Shown in pieces: positions 1 to 9,020 of a stretch of DNA of 54,634 bases. The stretch is from an uncultured Bacilli bacterium. Lineage in GTDB: Bacteria > Bacillota_I > Bacilli_A > RF39 > UBA660. The stretch covers positions 1 to 54,634 of the forward strand of contig CAJTZY010000010.1 of NCBI GenBank assembly GCA_910584085.1. The letters are read 5' to 3'. The stretch's first letter is position 1; every line of letters starts with the position of its first letter. The translations under genes and the position numbers were made by a program. Below the pieces are notes generated by a model. It worked only from the letters and a program-made list of their open reading frames with translations, made no database searches and was not told the origin of the DNA.

Positions 1-1
1 T

Positions 2-445
2 ATACTTAATAATAAAGAATATAATGAAAAATATTCAAGCAATCTTAATATGAATAAGATAAAAGCGCTTCTTCATAATAAAGTTTTATTTAAATTAAGT
101 AGTAAAATTACTGATTATGAGCATATTATCGTTGATGAATTTGCTAAACCATATTTATATTTTAATTATTTAAAAGGAAGCTCTAATGTAGTTAGAAATA
201 TTGATTTTTTTACTAAGGGAGAAGATAAACATCTATCTGTAGCCTGTGCCTCATTAATTAGTAGATATATATTTATAAATGAATTTAATAAACTATCTAA
301 TAGTATTGGTACTGTTTTACCAAAAGGTTCAGGTACTATAGTTGATGATGTTGCAAAAAAGATAGTTGAAAAATATGGATTTGACAAATTAAAAGATATT
401 GCTAAATTAAATTTTAAAAATACTGAAAAAATAAAAGGTAATTAA
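2..445 (+). CDS. rnhC: Ribonuclease HIII, C-terminal part (5' end outside the window)
   Basis: This is the C-terminal half of RNase HIII, which cuts the RNA strand of RNA-DNA hybrids in the cytoplasm. The frame is open back to the window edge, so the ATG at 50 is internal. The visible ~147 residues carry the family blocks: an acidic VDEFA segment, then FFTKGEDKHLSVACASLISR, which matches the TKAEDK...VAAASIISR signature of RNase HII/HIII. RNase HIII is about 300 aa, so roughly half is missing. The stop codon lies inside a hairpin shared with the convergent gene at 442. RNase HII is also encoded here (40469-41086), the two-enzyme pattern usual in Firmicutes. Confidence 0.85.
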   Translation: MLNNKEYNEKYSSNLNMNKIKALLHNKVLFKLSSKITDYEHIIVDEFAKPYLYFNYLKGSSNVVRNIDFFTKGEDKHLSVACASLISRYIFINEFNKLSNSIGTVLPKGSGTIVDDVAKKIVEKYGFDKLKDIAKLNFKNTEKIKGN

Positions 446-457
446 CCTTTTATTTTT
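427..457. terminator. Bidirectional terminator between convergent genes
   Basis: A perfect 13-bp stem (427-439 with 445-457) and a 5-nt loop (AATTA). The arms are A-rich and T-rich, so the hairpin ends in a T run on both strands. It contains the stop codons of both rnhC and the gene at 442-1266, whose last bases overlap. Confidence 0.85.
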
Positions 458-1266
458 AGTTTCTTTTGAAATTCGTTAGATGTATTTTCCATTAAAAAAT
501 TATTTGCCCTATCGTTTTCTTCTTCATCAGTAAAATTTCTATAAACTAGATAATCTTTAATCATAGTAAATAAAAAATCAGAATTATGTATCGATACATC
601 CACTAAATTATTAAAGGGTAAAGTTTCAATAAGTTTTAAGAAATCATAATCATTAGGAAATAATGGCTTATCATTTAGCCTCTCTTTTTTATAAAAATTC
701 CATTTATAATATTCTTGCATAAATACTATTATATTTTCTATATATTTACTAATATTTAATTTAAATAAATGTTGCATTTCAGTTGTTATCAATTCAAAGA
801 TAAAGTCTTTATTAGTATAGTCCTTATTTTTTTCATTAAAATCTAAATAGTATTCATTAAAATCATCTAAATCATGTGAAAATGAATATGAAATTTTATC
901 TAAAATATGAAATTTAAATATTTCATATAATTTTTTTTCTTCAGTAGTACCTGAGGTATTATTAATAACTATTATTTTCTTTATTAATGGTGAATTATAA
1001 AATGCTTTAGCTTCATCATATATTACAGATATAAAATAATGATTATTTAAACACAAATCAATAATATTTCTTGTTCCATTATTAAGAAAAGATAAAATTC
1101 TTTCTTCCTGTAAAACATAATTTACCTTATACCAATCACTGATCATCAACCCCAATATATATTCTTTTTTATTTTCAGTTTGCTTAAGTAAATAGTCTAT
1201 AATCGATTCTCTTGTATTTTTTTCATATATTTCTTCTCTGAATTTGTCATTAATGGAGTAAATCAT
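442..1266 (-). CDS. Hypothetical protein, 274 aa
   Basis: I do not recognise this protein. It is rich in Lys, Asn, Glu and aromatic residues, with no signal peptide or membrane segment, so it is probably cytoplasmic and largely helical. There are no repeats or obvious catalytic motif. The ATG start is preceded by a clear SD (AGAGGTGA, spacing about 5). The gene stands alone: its end overlaps the stop of rnhC within a bidirectional terminator, and upstream lies the terminator of the Tad-murC operon. Codon and base use match the neighbours. It is real by its ribosome binding site and length, but no function can be given. Confidence 0.6.
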   Translation of the reverse strand: MIYSINDKFREEIYEKNTRESIIDYLLKQTENKKEYILGLMISDWYKVNYVLQEERILSFLNNGTRNIIDLCLNNHYFISVIYDEAKAFYNSPLIKKIIVINNTSGTTEEKKLYEIFKFHILDKISYSFSHDLDDFNEYYLDFNEKNKDYTNKDFIFELITTEMQHLFKLNISKYIENIIVFMQEYYKWNFYKKERLNDKPLFPNDYDFLKLIETLPFNNLVDVSIHNSDFLFTMIKDYLVYRNFTDEEENDRANNFLMENTSNEFQKKLKIKG

Positions 1267-1312
1267 AAGTTCACCTCTAAAAAGAGTTTACCATTTTTTT
1301 CTAGTTTTGTAA

Positions 1313-1337
1313 AGAAAAAGAATAGTTTATACTATTC
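1313..1337 (-). terminator. Terminator of the Tad-murC-glycosidase operon
   Basis: A 7-bp stem (1320-1326 with 1331-1337), loop TTAT, followed on the minus strand by TTTTTC. It overlaps the stop codon of the phosphodiester glycosidase gene. Confidence 0.7.
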
Positions 1338-2624
1338 TACTACAATCCAAGCATCAGCTATATACCTTGTTTGATGTGTACCTGTTGCATCAATTGGATC
1401 ATTAATGTGACATGCATAAGTTGACCAATAGTCATGGCAATCAGCTCCAAAATCTTTAGTTGCTATATCCTTTCTAAAGTCCATAACACTAGACGTTCCA
1501 CCATCTAAGTTTGCAGCGTTGTAAGCACCATATCTTTCCATTATATCAACTAAATCATTCATTTTAGCTCCCGATGTTCTTATGGAATTGCTATCTACTA
1601 CTAGGAATAATATAGTTCCATCTTTTCTTTGACCTATAGCAGTTCTGGCTCCTCCGCCCCAACCGCCATTACCTGAGACTTCAGCCGAAATACCATTTAC
1701 AATTAAAAATGGTCCCCAAGATACTGCATCTCTTACACCCATTTCTAGCGCTTGTTCAGCAGTTGTATTCTTAAGTAATACTAGTACATTATCATCTGTT
1801 AAGCCTATTATTCCTCCTGATGAAGGTGCTGGCCCATACTCATTATTAGTAACAATTTTTTTATCTACAATAGTAATTCCTGTTGGGGACTCACCTAAAT
1901 TATTTCCAGCGTCTACAAATCCACCTGCATTTATACCAAGAATTGCATCATTTTTTCTCATCATTTCAGTTACATATTCGCCTATTACACCTATTTTACT
2001 AGTAACTGCAAGTTTTACTTTAGAAGGATCATAAATTGCAGCCATATATGCCTTAGCACCGTTTACCTCAAAAGTAACTACTTTATATAACTGCCCTTCT
2101 TCATGCTCCATAAGATTTTTTTCATCTTCATTTTTATATGTAACAGGTTCTTCTTTATTTATTAAATTTTTATCTGTAGATTCCTCAGGTTCTTTAACAT
2201 AATTTTTACTCATTACTTCTTCTATTTGTGAATCACTATAGAAAATCTTACAATAGTATTGGTGATCCATAGTTTGCATAGCAGTTGTAATTAACCAAGA
2301 TCTAAACTTTTCACTTGGTCCATATAATAACAATGTAAAAAATATACATCCACATATATAAAATGTCATAAATATTGAAAATGTAACTTTAACCCATTTT
2401 TTTAATTTTCTTTTATTAGATTTTTTATTATCTTGAAATAGCTTAATTCCATAAACTAATCCCATAAAAAGTAATACATCTATTATACTTATTAATACTA
2501 GAAAGGGTTTTCTTATTAAATATTGTGAATTAATTCCCACTATAAATAATACTTGCATACCTGGTATTAAAAGTAAACATAATAATATCAATCTAAACCC
2601 TATTTTTTTTCTTTTTGCTTTCAT
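1332..2624 (-). CDS. Membrane-anchored phosphodiester glycosidase family protein (NAGPA domain)
   Basis: The C-terminal ~230 residues match the NAGPA/DUF2233 fold of phosphodiester glycosidases, which remove sugar caps from phosphodiester-linked glycans. Typical blocks are visible: the INAGGF region, GGGARTAIGQRKDG, and NLDGGTSSVMDF near the end. The N-terminus has about three hydrophobic helices, so the enzyme domain is predicted to face outside. The start was moved to the ATG at 2624: GGAG at 2633-2636 is its SD, and the upstream GTG overlaps that SD. It lies 33 nt after murC and ends at a terminator, so it is the last gene of the Tad-murC operon. A wall or teichoic-acid-like substrate is inference. 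Confidence 0.8.
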   Translation of the reverse strand: MKAKRKKIGFRLILLCLLLIPGMQVLFIVGINSQYLIRKPFLVLISIIDVLLFMGLVYGIKLFQDNKKSNKRKLKKWVKVTFSIFMTFYICGCIFFTLLLYGPSEKFRSWLITTAMQTMDHQYYCKIFYSDSQIEEVMSKNYVKEPEESTDKNLINKEEPVTYKNEDEKNLMEHEEGQLYKVVTFEVNGAKAYMAAIYDPSKVKLAVTSKIGVIGEYVTEMMRKNDAILGINAGGFVDAGNNLGESPTGITIVDKKIVTNNEYGPAPSSGGIIGLTDDNVLVLLKNTTAEQALEMGVRDAVSWGPFLIVNGISAEVSGNGGWGGGARTAIGQRKDGTILFLVVDSNSIRTSGAKMNDLVDIMERYGAYNAANLDGGTSSVMDFRKDIATKDFGADCHDYWSTYACHINDPIDATGTHQTRYIADAWIVVE

Positions 2625-2657
2625 CAATCTCACTCCATAATCATAATTGCATAAAAA

Positions 2658-3989
2658 TTATATATTAGTTTCTCTTAGTTTTTCCTCTAATAACTTTTTA
2701 TATTCATCTTCAAGTAAATAAATTTCTTTACTACTCATAAATAGTATTACTGAATTATCATACTCTAGTAATTTTGAAGCCATTCCTTGCTCAATATAAT
2801 CACCATTATCTAATTTATCAATAATCGTTTTAGCACTCGTATTTGGATAATCTTCAGGATTTTCTCTATCGTAATTGATATCCATAACATATGCTTTATC
2901 AGCTAAATTAAGTGCTTGGGCAAACTCATCTTTAAATTCCTCTACCCTAGAAAATGTATGTGCCTTAAAAATTGCAATAATTTTTTTATCAGGATATTTT
3001 TGTTTAGCAGCTTTTATTGTAACTTTAACTTCTGTTGGATGATGTGCATAATCATCTATTAATACATTATTACCTATGAATGTTTCTTTAAATCTTCTAT
3101 CTGCTCCTTTAAATGTTTTAAGTGATTTAGAAACTTCCTTTGCCTCCATCCTTTCATAGTAGCAAATGGCGATTGCAGCAAGTGCATTAAGTAGCATATG
3201 TTTACCAAATAAAGGCAAATCAAAATGTCCATAATATTCATCTTCTACAAAAACATCAAAACTTGTACCATCATTTCTATATTCAACATCCCTTGCCTGA
3301 ATATCATTATCTTCAGATAATCCATAATAAAATATCTGAGGATTTACTTCAAGCATATGTGTATATGGATCATCGCCACAAGCAATAACTAACTTTTTGG
3401 CTTTATTAGCAAACTCCTGATATGCTAAAATCATATCATCCATACTTTTATAATAATCAGTATGATCCATTTCAATATTAGTAATTACTACATATTCAGG
3501 ATCATATGCTAAAAAGTGTCTTCTATATTCACATGCCTCTAATATGAATAATCCTGAATTTTTATCTCCATGACCATTTCCATCACCAATTATATAATTA
3601 CATCCTTCTGCATCACACATAATATGACTTAACATTGAAGTCGTAGTTGTTTTTCCATGACAACCCGAAATACAAATTGTTTTATACATTTTACTAAGTC
3701 TACCTAGAATATCTTGATATTCATACATTTTAAGTCCCATATTTTTAACCCTAATCATTTCGGGATGTGTGTCAATTTTAAATGCTGGTGAATAAATAAC
3801 AACAGTATCATTATCTAAATCGTTATTAGGTCCAGTATATATCCTTATTCCCTTTTCTCTTAACTTATCCTCTGTAAATCTATGTTCACTAGCATCATCA
3901 TAACCAGTAACTTCATGCCCTAAATCAGATAAAAGATTAGCAAGTGCACTCATGCCAGCCCCTTTAATTCCAGCCATATAATATTTCAT
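2658..3989 (-). CDS. murC: UDP-N-acetylmuramate--L-alanine ligase
   Basis: MurC adds L-alanine to UDP-MurNAc in the cytoplasm, the first amino acid of the peptidoglycan stem. The N-terminal nucleotide-binding GIKGAGMSALA is at residues 7-17, the ATP loop GCHGKTTTT at 109-117, followed by the central NIEMDHTDYY and the C-terminal DDYAHHPTEV blocks. The length of 443 aa is normal. A strong SD (GAGGAGG) precedes the ATG. It starts 9 nt after tadC, so it is cotranscribed with the Tad genes, an unusual setting for murC, which more often sits with division or tRNA genes. Confidence 0.95.
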   Translation of the reverse strand: MKYYMAGIKGAGMSALANLLSDLGHEVTGYDDASEHRFTEDKLREKGIRIYTGPNNDLDNDTVVIYSPAFKIDTHPEMIRVKNMGLKMYEYQDILGRLSKMYKTICISGCHGKTTTTSMLSHIMCDAEGCNYIIGDGNGHGDKNSGLFILEACEYRRHFLAYDPEYVVITNIEMDHTDYYKSMDDMILAYQEFANKAKKLVIACGDDPYTHMLEVNPQIFYYGLSEDNDIQARDVEYRNDGTSFDVFVEDEYYGHFDLPLFGKHMLLNALAAIAICYYERMEAKEVSKSLKTFKGADRRFKETFIGNNVLIDDYAHHPTEVKVTIKAAKQKYPDKKIIAIFKAHTFSRVEEFKDEFAQALNLADKAYVMDINYDRENPEDYPNTSAKTIIDKLDNGDYIEQGMASKLLEYDNSVILFMSSKEIYLLEDEYKKLLEEKLRETNI

Positions 3990-3998
3990 AATTCCTCC

Positions 3999-4694
3999 TC
4001 ATAATAAGTTTATAATAAATGGCCCAAGTATTATAAGTAATATAAGTGGTACTATAAAAATAACAGATATAATACTTACTTTATTTGGAATTTTATTAAT
4101 TTGTGATTTAACTTCCATAATTTGTTTTTCTCTTAAATAATCAACTTGATTATTCATAGTTTCTATGATACTATTTCCAAATATATTTGTTTCTTTCATA
4201 TTTAAAATAATATTATTAATTGTTTCTGATGGTATTCTATTTTTTAAATCTTCTAATGCTTCCATAAGTGATCTACCATATTTTGTTTCAATTAAACTCT
4301 GTTTAAACTCATTTGAAAGCTCACTATCTATATTTTTTACTGTAATCTGTAAAGCATTCTCCAAATTTCTTCCTGATTCTAAAGTAAGTGTTAAAATTTC
4401 AAAAAATGTAAGTGCTTCCCTATCTAACTTCCTTGTTCTCTTATTTAATTCATTAGTAATTAAAAAGTAGTAAAACATATTATAGTAAATAATAATTACA
4501 AAAGGTATTATGTAATAATTTATATTACATATCAACATAATTATTGTAAGTATTACTGTAGTGATAATTCTAATATTTAGAAATTCTACTGCACTAAATT
4601 TTATTTTTCTATTACTTCCTAGCATTTTAAGTTTAGCATCTATAGTTTTAATATCCTTTGATCTAAATATTTTTTTTATAATTCCATTATTCAT
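3999..4694 (-). CDS. tadC: Tad secretion/pilus membrane protein TadC-like (type II secretion F domain)
   Basis: This is an inner-membrane platform protein of the Tad (Flp) type IVc pilus machine. It has a pair of hydrophobic helices near residues 45-80, a cytoplasmic GspF/T2SSF domain with the pattern TFFEILTLTLESGRNLENALQ, and a C-terminal helix rich in Ile and Leu. At 231 aa it is shorter than many TadC proteins (about 290-300). Its SD lies within the last codons of tadB, with a 4-nt gap between genes. TadB and TadC usually form the membrane base driven by the CpaF ATPase, and all are present here in order. Confidence 0.8.
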   Translation of the reverse strand: MNNGIIKKIFRSKDIKTIDAKLKMLGSNRKIKFSAVEFLNIRIITTVILTIIMLICNINYYIIPFVIIIYYNMFYYFLITNELNKRTRKLDREALTFFEILTLTLESGRNLENALQITVKNIDSELSNEFKQSLIETKYGRSLMEALEDLKNRIPSETINNIILNMKETNIFGNSIIETMNNQVDYLREKQIMEVKSQINKIPNKVSIISVIFIVPLILLIILGPFIINLL

Positions 4695-4698
4695 TTTA

Positions 4699-6192
4699 TC
4701 ATATCCTTACTTTCATTAAACGCTTTACTATTATAATATATGTAATATAAATAATAAGCATTATTAACATTAAAATTATTCCAAGTGGATTTTCAAATAA
4801 TGGATTAAAATATTCTTTATTAATAATACCAATAAATATTATAAATATAATTGGAACAAATATCAATACATAAGTGATAAGTTTTGAACTACTTGTCAAA
4901 GTTTTTAACTCATCTTGTAATTTTTTTCTCATAAATACGTTCTTTTCTATTGAATCGAATACCTTAATTATATTACCACCCGTTTTATTTAACACTGAAA
5001 GACTAGATGTCAAATATACTGCTTCACTTATATTAATTCTATCTGCAAATCTTTTAAATGCTACTTCAACATCGAGTCCTAAAGATATTTCTGTATGAAT
5101 TTTTTTAAATTCTTTTGCTATTGGCCCTTTAAGTTCAATTGTAACCAAATCAACCGCTTGTACTATACTTCTTCCTGCTTTAAATGCATTATTCATAATC
5201 GTAATAGCATTTAACATATCATTTTCTATTTTCTTTTTGTACATAGTATACTTATATATATATATAATATCTAAAGTGTAAAAGCCTATAATAAACGGAA
5301 TAATCATTTCAAATACTGTAAGTATTGATGAATTAACTAGTTTTGCAAGACATGCAACCACTATATAAATAAATCCAACAATAATTTTTCTAGCCATAAA
5401 GTCCATAGCATTATATTCTTTATTATAAAAACACTCATATTTGTTATATCTATTTGATCTTTTCTTTAAAAATGCAGATTTTGATAATGATTTACTAAGT
5501 TTACTTACAAAATCTAAATATTGATAATATAAATTATCAAAAAGTGAGATTGATTTATTTTTAGATGAATTAATCGTATATCTTGAAAATCTTTTTTCTA
5601 ATTTTATACTTCTTATATACTTAACTAAAAATAAAATTATTAACATTGCTGTTATTACTATGCCTATTTGTCCTAATCTAATTAAATTAGTATTATCACG
5701 AGTAACAGTTATAAAAGCAGTTTCCGTGACTTTATTTCCTGCACTATCACTAACACTATATTCTATAGTTTTAATTCCCTCATGACTTAAATCTAAATCA
5801 TCTATATTAGTTTCTATTTTATTTGTTAAGTCACCATCTGTTATATCACTAGCAGTAACACCTTCCATAAAATCTATAGTCTGATTACTTTTAATTTTAT
5901 ATGTTTTATTTTTAATATTAATTATTGGTGATTCTTTATCTATTTTATACTCGCCACTAGTTATTACCTTTTTTACACCCTTTGGGTTAGTTGTAGTAAT
6001 TATTATTTTATATGTTCCTGTATCTTCAAGTAATATATTAGATATTTTATTACTATTAACATAGTTAGAACTGCCATTTACACCATCTTTTACTATTATA
6101 TAAGAATAATTAATTACATCTGATGAAGGAGTATAAGTAACTAATACATCTTCATTTGTAATTTCTATATTTTCTATACTTAACTCCTTCAC
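4699..6192 (-). CDS. tadB: TadB-like platform protein with N-terminal Ig-like/DUF5011 domains
   Basis: The C-terminal ~300 residues are a TadB-type T2SSF protein: membrane helices, a cytoplasmic segment (MLNAITIMNNAFKAGRSIVQA) and a hydrophobic C-terminus. The first ~165 residues are instead two beta-rich domains. The second matches DUF5011/HYR (SPIINIKN... DITDGDLTNKI... EYSVSDSAGNKV), normally extracellular. A TM helix near residues 172-195 separates the halves. I place the start at the GTG at 6192, behind GGGTGATAGT, the same spacing seen before cpaE, 4 nt after the cpaF stop. The open frame begins at 6219 and offers only TTG codons upstream. No signal peptide is visible, so export of the Ig part needs an N-out topology. 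Confidence 0.75.
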   Translation of the reverse strand: MKELSIENIEITNEDVLVTYTPSSDVINYSYIIVKDGVNGSSNYVNSNKISNILLEDTGTYKIIITTTNPKGVKKVITSGEYKIDKESPIINIKNKTYKIKSNQTIDFMEGVTASDITDGDLTNKIETNIDDLDLSHEGIKTIEYSVSDSAGNKVTETAFITVTRDNTNLIRLGQIGIVITAMLIILFLVKYIRSIKLEKRFSRYTINSSKNKSISLFDNLYYQYLDFVSKLSKSLSKSAFLKKRSNRYNKYECFYNKEYNAMDFMARKIIVGFIYIVVACLAKLVNSSILTVFEMIIPFIIGFYTLDIIYIYKYTMYKKKIENDMLNAITIMNNAFKAGRSIVQAVDLVTIELKGPIAKEFKKIHTEISLGLDVEVAFKRFADRINISEAVYLTSSLSVLNKTGGNIIKVFDSIEKNVFMRKKLQDELKTLTSSSKLITYVLIFVPIIFIIFIGIINKEYFNPLFENPLGIILMLIMLIIYITYIIIVKRLMKVRI

Positions 6193-6196
6193 ACTA

Positions 6197-7525
6197 TCAC
6201 CCAATTTCAAATATATCTGTTAAATTTGTTATTCCACGAGATTTAAGTCTTTCATATGTAACAGGAGTCGCACTATTTAAAACAAATTCTCCCATTACTT
6301 CACCATCAGTTTTAACACCTGTTTGATTGAAAGCAAATATTTCATTTAATTTTATTTCATCATTTTCAAAACCAACAACCTCTGATATACTTGTAATCTT
6401 TCTTTTACCATCAGTAAGTCTTGATATATTTATTACTATATCTATTGCATTTTCAATATATTCCCTTATTGCCTTAATAGGAATTTCCATTCCCGCCATA
6501 AGTACCATAGTTTCAAGCCTATTTAAAGCATCCTTTGGACTATTGGCATGAAGTGTTGTCATACTTCCCTCATGTCCTGTATTCATAGCTTGAAGCATAT
6601 CAAAGGATTCTTTTCCACGAACTTCCCCCACTATTATTCTATCTGGCCTCATACGAAGTGAATTTATAACCAAATCTCTAATTGTTACTTCACCAGTACC
6701 TTCATAATTAGCCCCTCTTGTTTCAAGTGAAATAACATGTTCTTGTTCTAATTTTAGCTCTGCTGCATCTTCTATTGTTATAATTCTTTCATTATTATTT
6801 ATAAATGAAGACATAACATTAAGTAATGTAGTTTTACCACTTCCAGTCCCCCCACAAACTATAATGTTCATTTTACTTTTAACACAAGCTTCTATAAACC
6901 TTGCCATATATGGAGTAAGAGTTCCATTTCTTAAAAAGTCATCAATAGTTGCAAGTTCTTTCTTAAACTTACGAATAGTAAGAACTGGTCCCTTTAAGCT
7001 TAAAGGCTCAATAATCGCATTAAGTCTAGATCCATCTGATAATCTTGCATCTACCATTGGATTTGCTGTATCTATTGTTCTACCAATTGGCTGAATTAAT
7101 CTTTGGGTTGTTCTTATTATATGATCGTTATTTATAAAAGATATACTATCATCCTTTATAAGTTTACCATCTAATTCTATATATATTTCATTTATTCCAT
7201 TTACCATGATTTCAGTAATACTAGGGTCATCTAAAAGTTCTGTAATAGGTCCATAACCATTTATTTCATTATCTATTAAATTATTTATATAACTTCTTTC
7301 AATTATGCTTAAATCATATCCCTCCAAAGTCTTATCTATTTCTTTTCTAATATAATTTGGAGATTCTATTTTACCATTAGTATTATTATCTATTAAATTT
7401 TGAATAATCCTATTTCTAAGTTCATCAAGTAATTCTTTATTTGTAAATGCTTCATAATCTGGTATATCAGTATATCTTTTTTCAGTATCCTTAACCTCAA
7501 ATTCTTGTATAAAAGATTTACTCAT
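6197..7525 (-). CDS. cpaF: Tad pilus assembly/secretion ATPase CpaF (TadA)
   Basis: This is a hexameric secretion ATPase that powers assembly of Tad pili from the cytoplasmic face. It has an N-terminal helical region, the family block GYGPITELLDDPSITEIMVNG (residues 90-110), a Walker A GGTGSGKT at 225-232, and a Walker B/Asp box region around RPDRIIVGEVRG, followed by the His box (GSMTTLHANSP). The length of 442 aa is typical. Its SD (GGTGG) is inside the end of cpaE, and its TGA stop is 4 nt before the tadB GTG, so translation is probably coupled. Confidence 0.92.
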   Translation of the reverse strand: MSKSFIQEFEVKDTEKRYTDIPDYEAFTNKELLDELRNRIIQNLIDNNTNGKIESPNYIRKEIDKTLEGYDLSIIERSYINNLIDNEINGYGPITELLDDPSITEIMVNGINEIYIELDGKLIKDDSISFINNDHIIRTTQRLIQPIGRTIDTANPMVDARLSDGSRLNAIIEPLSLKGPVLTIRKFKKELATIDDFLRNGTLTPYMARFIEACVKSKMNIIVCGGTGSGKTTLLNVMSSFINNNERIITIEDAAELKLEQEHVISLETRGANYEGTGEVTIRDLVINSLRMRPDRIIVGEVRGKESFDMLQAMNTGHEGSMTTLHANSPKDALNRLETMVLMAGMEIPIKAIREYIENAIDIVINISRLTDGKRKITSISEVVGFENDEIKLNEIFAFNQTGVKTDGEVMGEFVLNSATPVTYERLKSRGITNLTDIFEIG

Positions 7526-7526
7526 A

Positions 7527-8294
7527 TTAATCCACCTTACTTTCTTTTAATAAGTCGCTAGCTATTAAATTATATATTTTCATAGCTGCCTTGTTTTTGG
7601 TATAAATATTTTTATCTAAAGTAAGTATTTTGCCATCTATAATATATTTATCAATATTTTTAATATAAAAACTACTAGGTATTATATAATTAACATTTTT
7701 GTTTATTATATTTTTTATATCATATTTATTATAATAATTTTTACCCTTAATATTTGATTCATTTAATATTACCTTATAATTTGTTTTATTCATATTATTT
7801 AATATAGATATCATAGTTTTCATATTCTTTAAATTCATAGAATCATTATTAATGATATATATAATTTCATCACTATAATCAAGTGCGAATAAATTTATAT
7901 CAGTTAAAATATGATTAGTATCAATTAGTATTATGTCATATTTCATACTTGATTTATAAAGAATTACCTCTAGTATTTTACTACTTATTTTACGAGCAAA
8001 ACGTGGATCCTTTGGGGCTGCAATCAAACTTATATTATCATGATAATTAATAACATAATTATCAAGATTACTAAATTTATTATTATTTAAATCCTCAAAT
8101 AAATTATATATATCTATATCATAATTAACATTTAAAGATGCAGCTATATCTCCAGAATAAAAATCTAAATCTAGTATCAATACTTTTTTACCTAATTTTG
8201 AATATATACCAGCTAAATTAAGTGTTGTAGTAGTTTTTCCTACTCCACCTTTTACTGACGTAATTGTAAATATTTTTGCTTTATTTAAAGCCAT
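7527..8294 (-). CDS. CpaE/TadZ-like ParA-family ATPase
   Basis: This MinD/ParA-type P-loop ATPase acts in Tad loci to position the pilus machine. It begins with the deviant Walker A SVKGGVGKTTTTLNLA (residues 13-28) and continues with the LILDLDFYSGD switch region. The 255 aa lack the N-terminal receiver-like domain of classical CpaE, which is common in Gram-positive bacteria. The SD is AGGGTGAT, 3 nt before ATG. It lies between the tadG-like gene and cpaF with gaps of 4 and 1 nt. A chromosome-partition role is unlikely given the context. Confidence 0.85.
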   Translation of the reverse strand: MALNKAKIFTITSVKGGVGKTTTTLNLAGIYSKLGKKVLILDLDFYSGDIAASLNVNYDIDIYNLFEDLNNNKFSNLDNYVINYHDNISLIAAPKDPRFARKISSKILEVILYKSSMKYDIILIDTNHILTDINLFALDYSDEIIYIINNDSMNLKNMKTMISILNNMNKTNYKVILNESNIKGKNYYNKYDIKNIINKNVNYIIPSSFYIKNIDKYIIDGKILTLDKNIYTKNKAAMKIYNLIASDLLKESKVD

Positions 8295-8298
8295 ACTA

Positions 8299-8661
8299 TC
8301 ACCCTTTTATAACTTTATTAGTATCCTTAAATCCTTTATAAGTAATACTTATATCTTTTTTAGAAAATATATTAAATATACTTTTATATTCTTTTGAAAC
8401 TATTATTTCTACACTTTTCTCATCCTCTTTTATATCTATATTTATATTATCAAGATTTTCATTAAGTAATTTCTTTACCCTTTTAGAAATGTCAGTTTCA
8501 TCAATATTATTTAAATAATATGTTACTGCATCACTTAGGTTATTGCTAATGCTTCTTTTTTCTATAGACAAAAATCCTAAATCTATTACAAGTGCGAATA
8601 AGATAATAATTATTGGAATTAGTAGAACAAATAAAACTAATACTTGCCCTTTATTATTCAT
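8299..8661 (-). CDS. TadG/TadE-like pseudopilin
   Basis: This 120-aa protein has the N-terminus NKGQVLVLFVLLIPIII, the type IV pilin-like leader and hydrophobic helix of TadE/TadG minor pilins, then a short outer domain (mostly charged, beta-rich). Unlike its neighbour, it lacks Glu at +5 after the KG cleavage site (Leu instead), so processing by the prepilin peptidase is uncertain. Family TadG proteins are often much longer with a vWA domain, and this one keeps only the N-terminal module. It overlaps the end of tadE by 8 nt. Confidence 0.7.
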   Translation of the reverse strand: MNNKGQVLVLFVLLIPIIIILFALVIDLGFLSIEKRSISNNLSDAVTYYLNNIDETDISKRVKKLLNENLDNINIDIKEDEKSVEIIVSKEYKSIFNIFSKKDISITYKGFKDTNKVIKG

Positions 8662-8995
8662 TTTTATAGATACTCCTACTTACATCAATTTCATAGTTTT
8701 TACCCATTATAGCCCTTAATATTGGAGATAAAACATTAATATCTTTTTTTATATTTATAACAAGTAAATTATCTTTATCAGAGTAGTTTATTTCAATATT
8801 GTTATTATTAACATAATCGTTTATACTGTCATAATCATTTGAATTATACATATCTACTACTACATCCAAATCATTTTCAAGTGAATACTTTTTATACAAA
8901 ATATTACCAAAATCCATTATAGATATCAAAATTAATAACAGTATAGGTAAGATTATAACAAATTCTACTAAAGCCTGTCCTTTATTATCATTCAT
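8654..8995 (-). CDS. tadE: TadE-like minor pilin
   Basis: 113 aa beginning MNDNKGQALVEFVIILPILL, the canonical TadE leader: cleavage is expected after the Gly, with Glu at +5 of the mature protein, followed by a membrane helix and a small acidic C-terminal domain. It is the first gene of the operon. The start at 8995 is preferred to ATG codons at 9013/9016: those have no SD and would coincide with the predicted transcription start from the promoter at 9021-9049. No major Flp pilin, CpaB or prepilin peptidase gene is visible nearby. Confidence 0.75.
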   Translation of the reverse strand: MNDNKGQALVEFVIILPILLLILISIMDFGNILYKKYSLENDLDVVVDMYNSNDYDSINDYVNNNNIEINYSDKDNLLVINIKKDINVLSPILRAIMGKNYEIDVSRSIYKNE

Positions 8996-9020
8996 AATAT
9001 CACACTCTATCATCATATTA

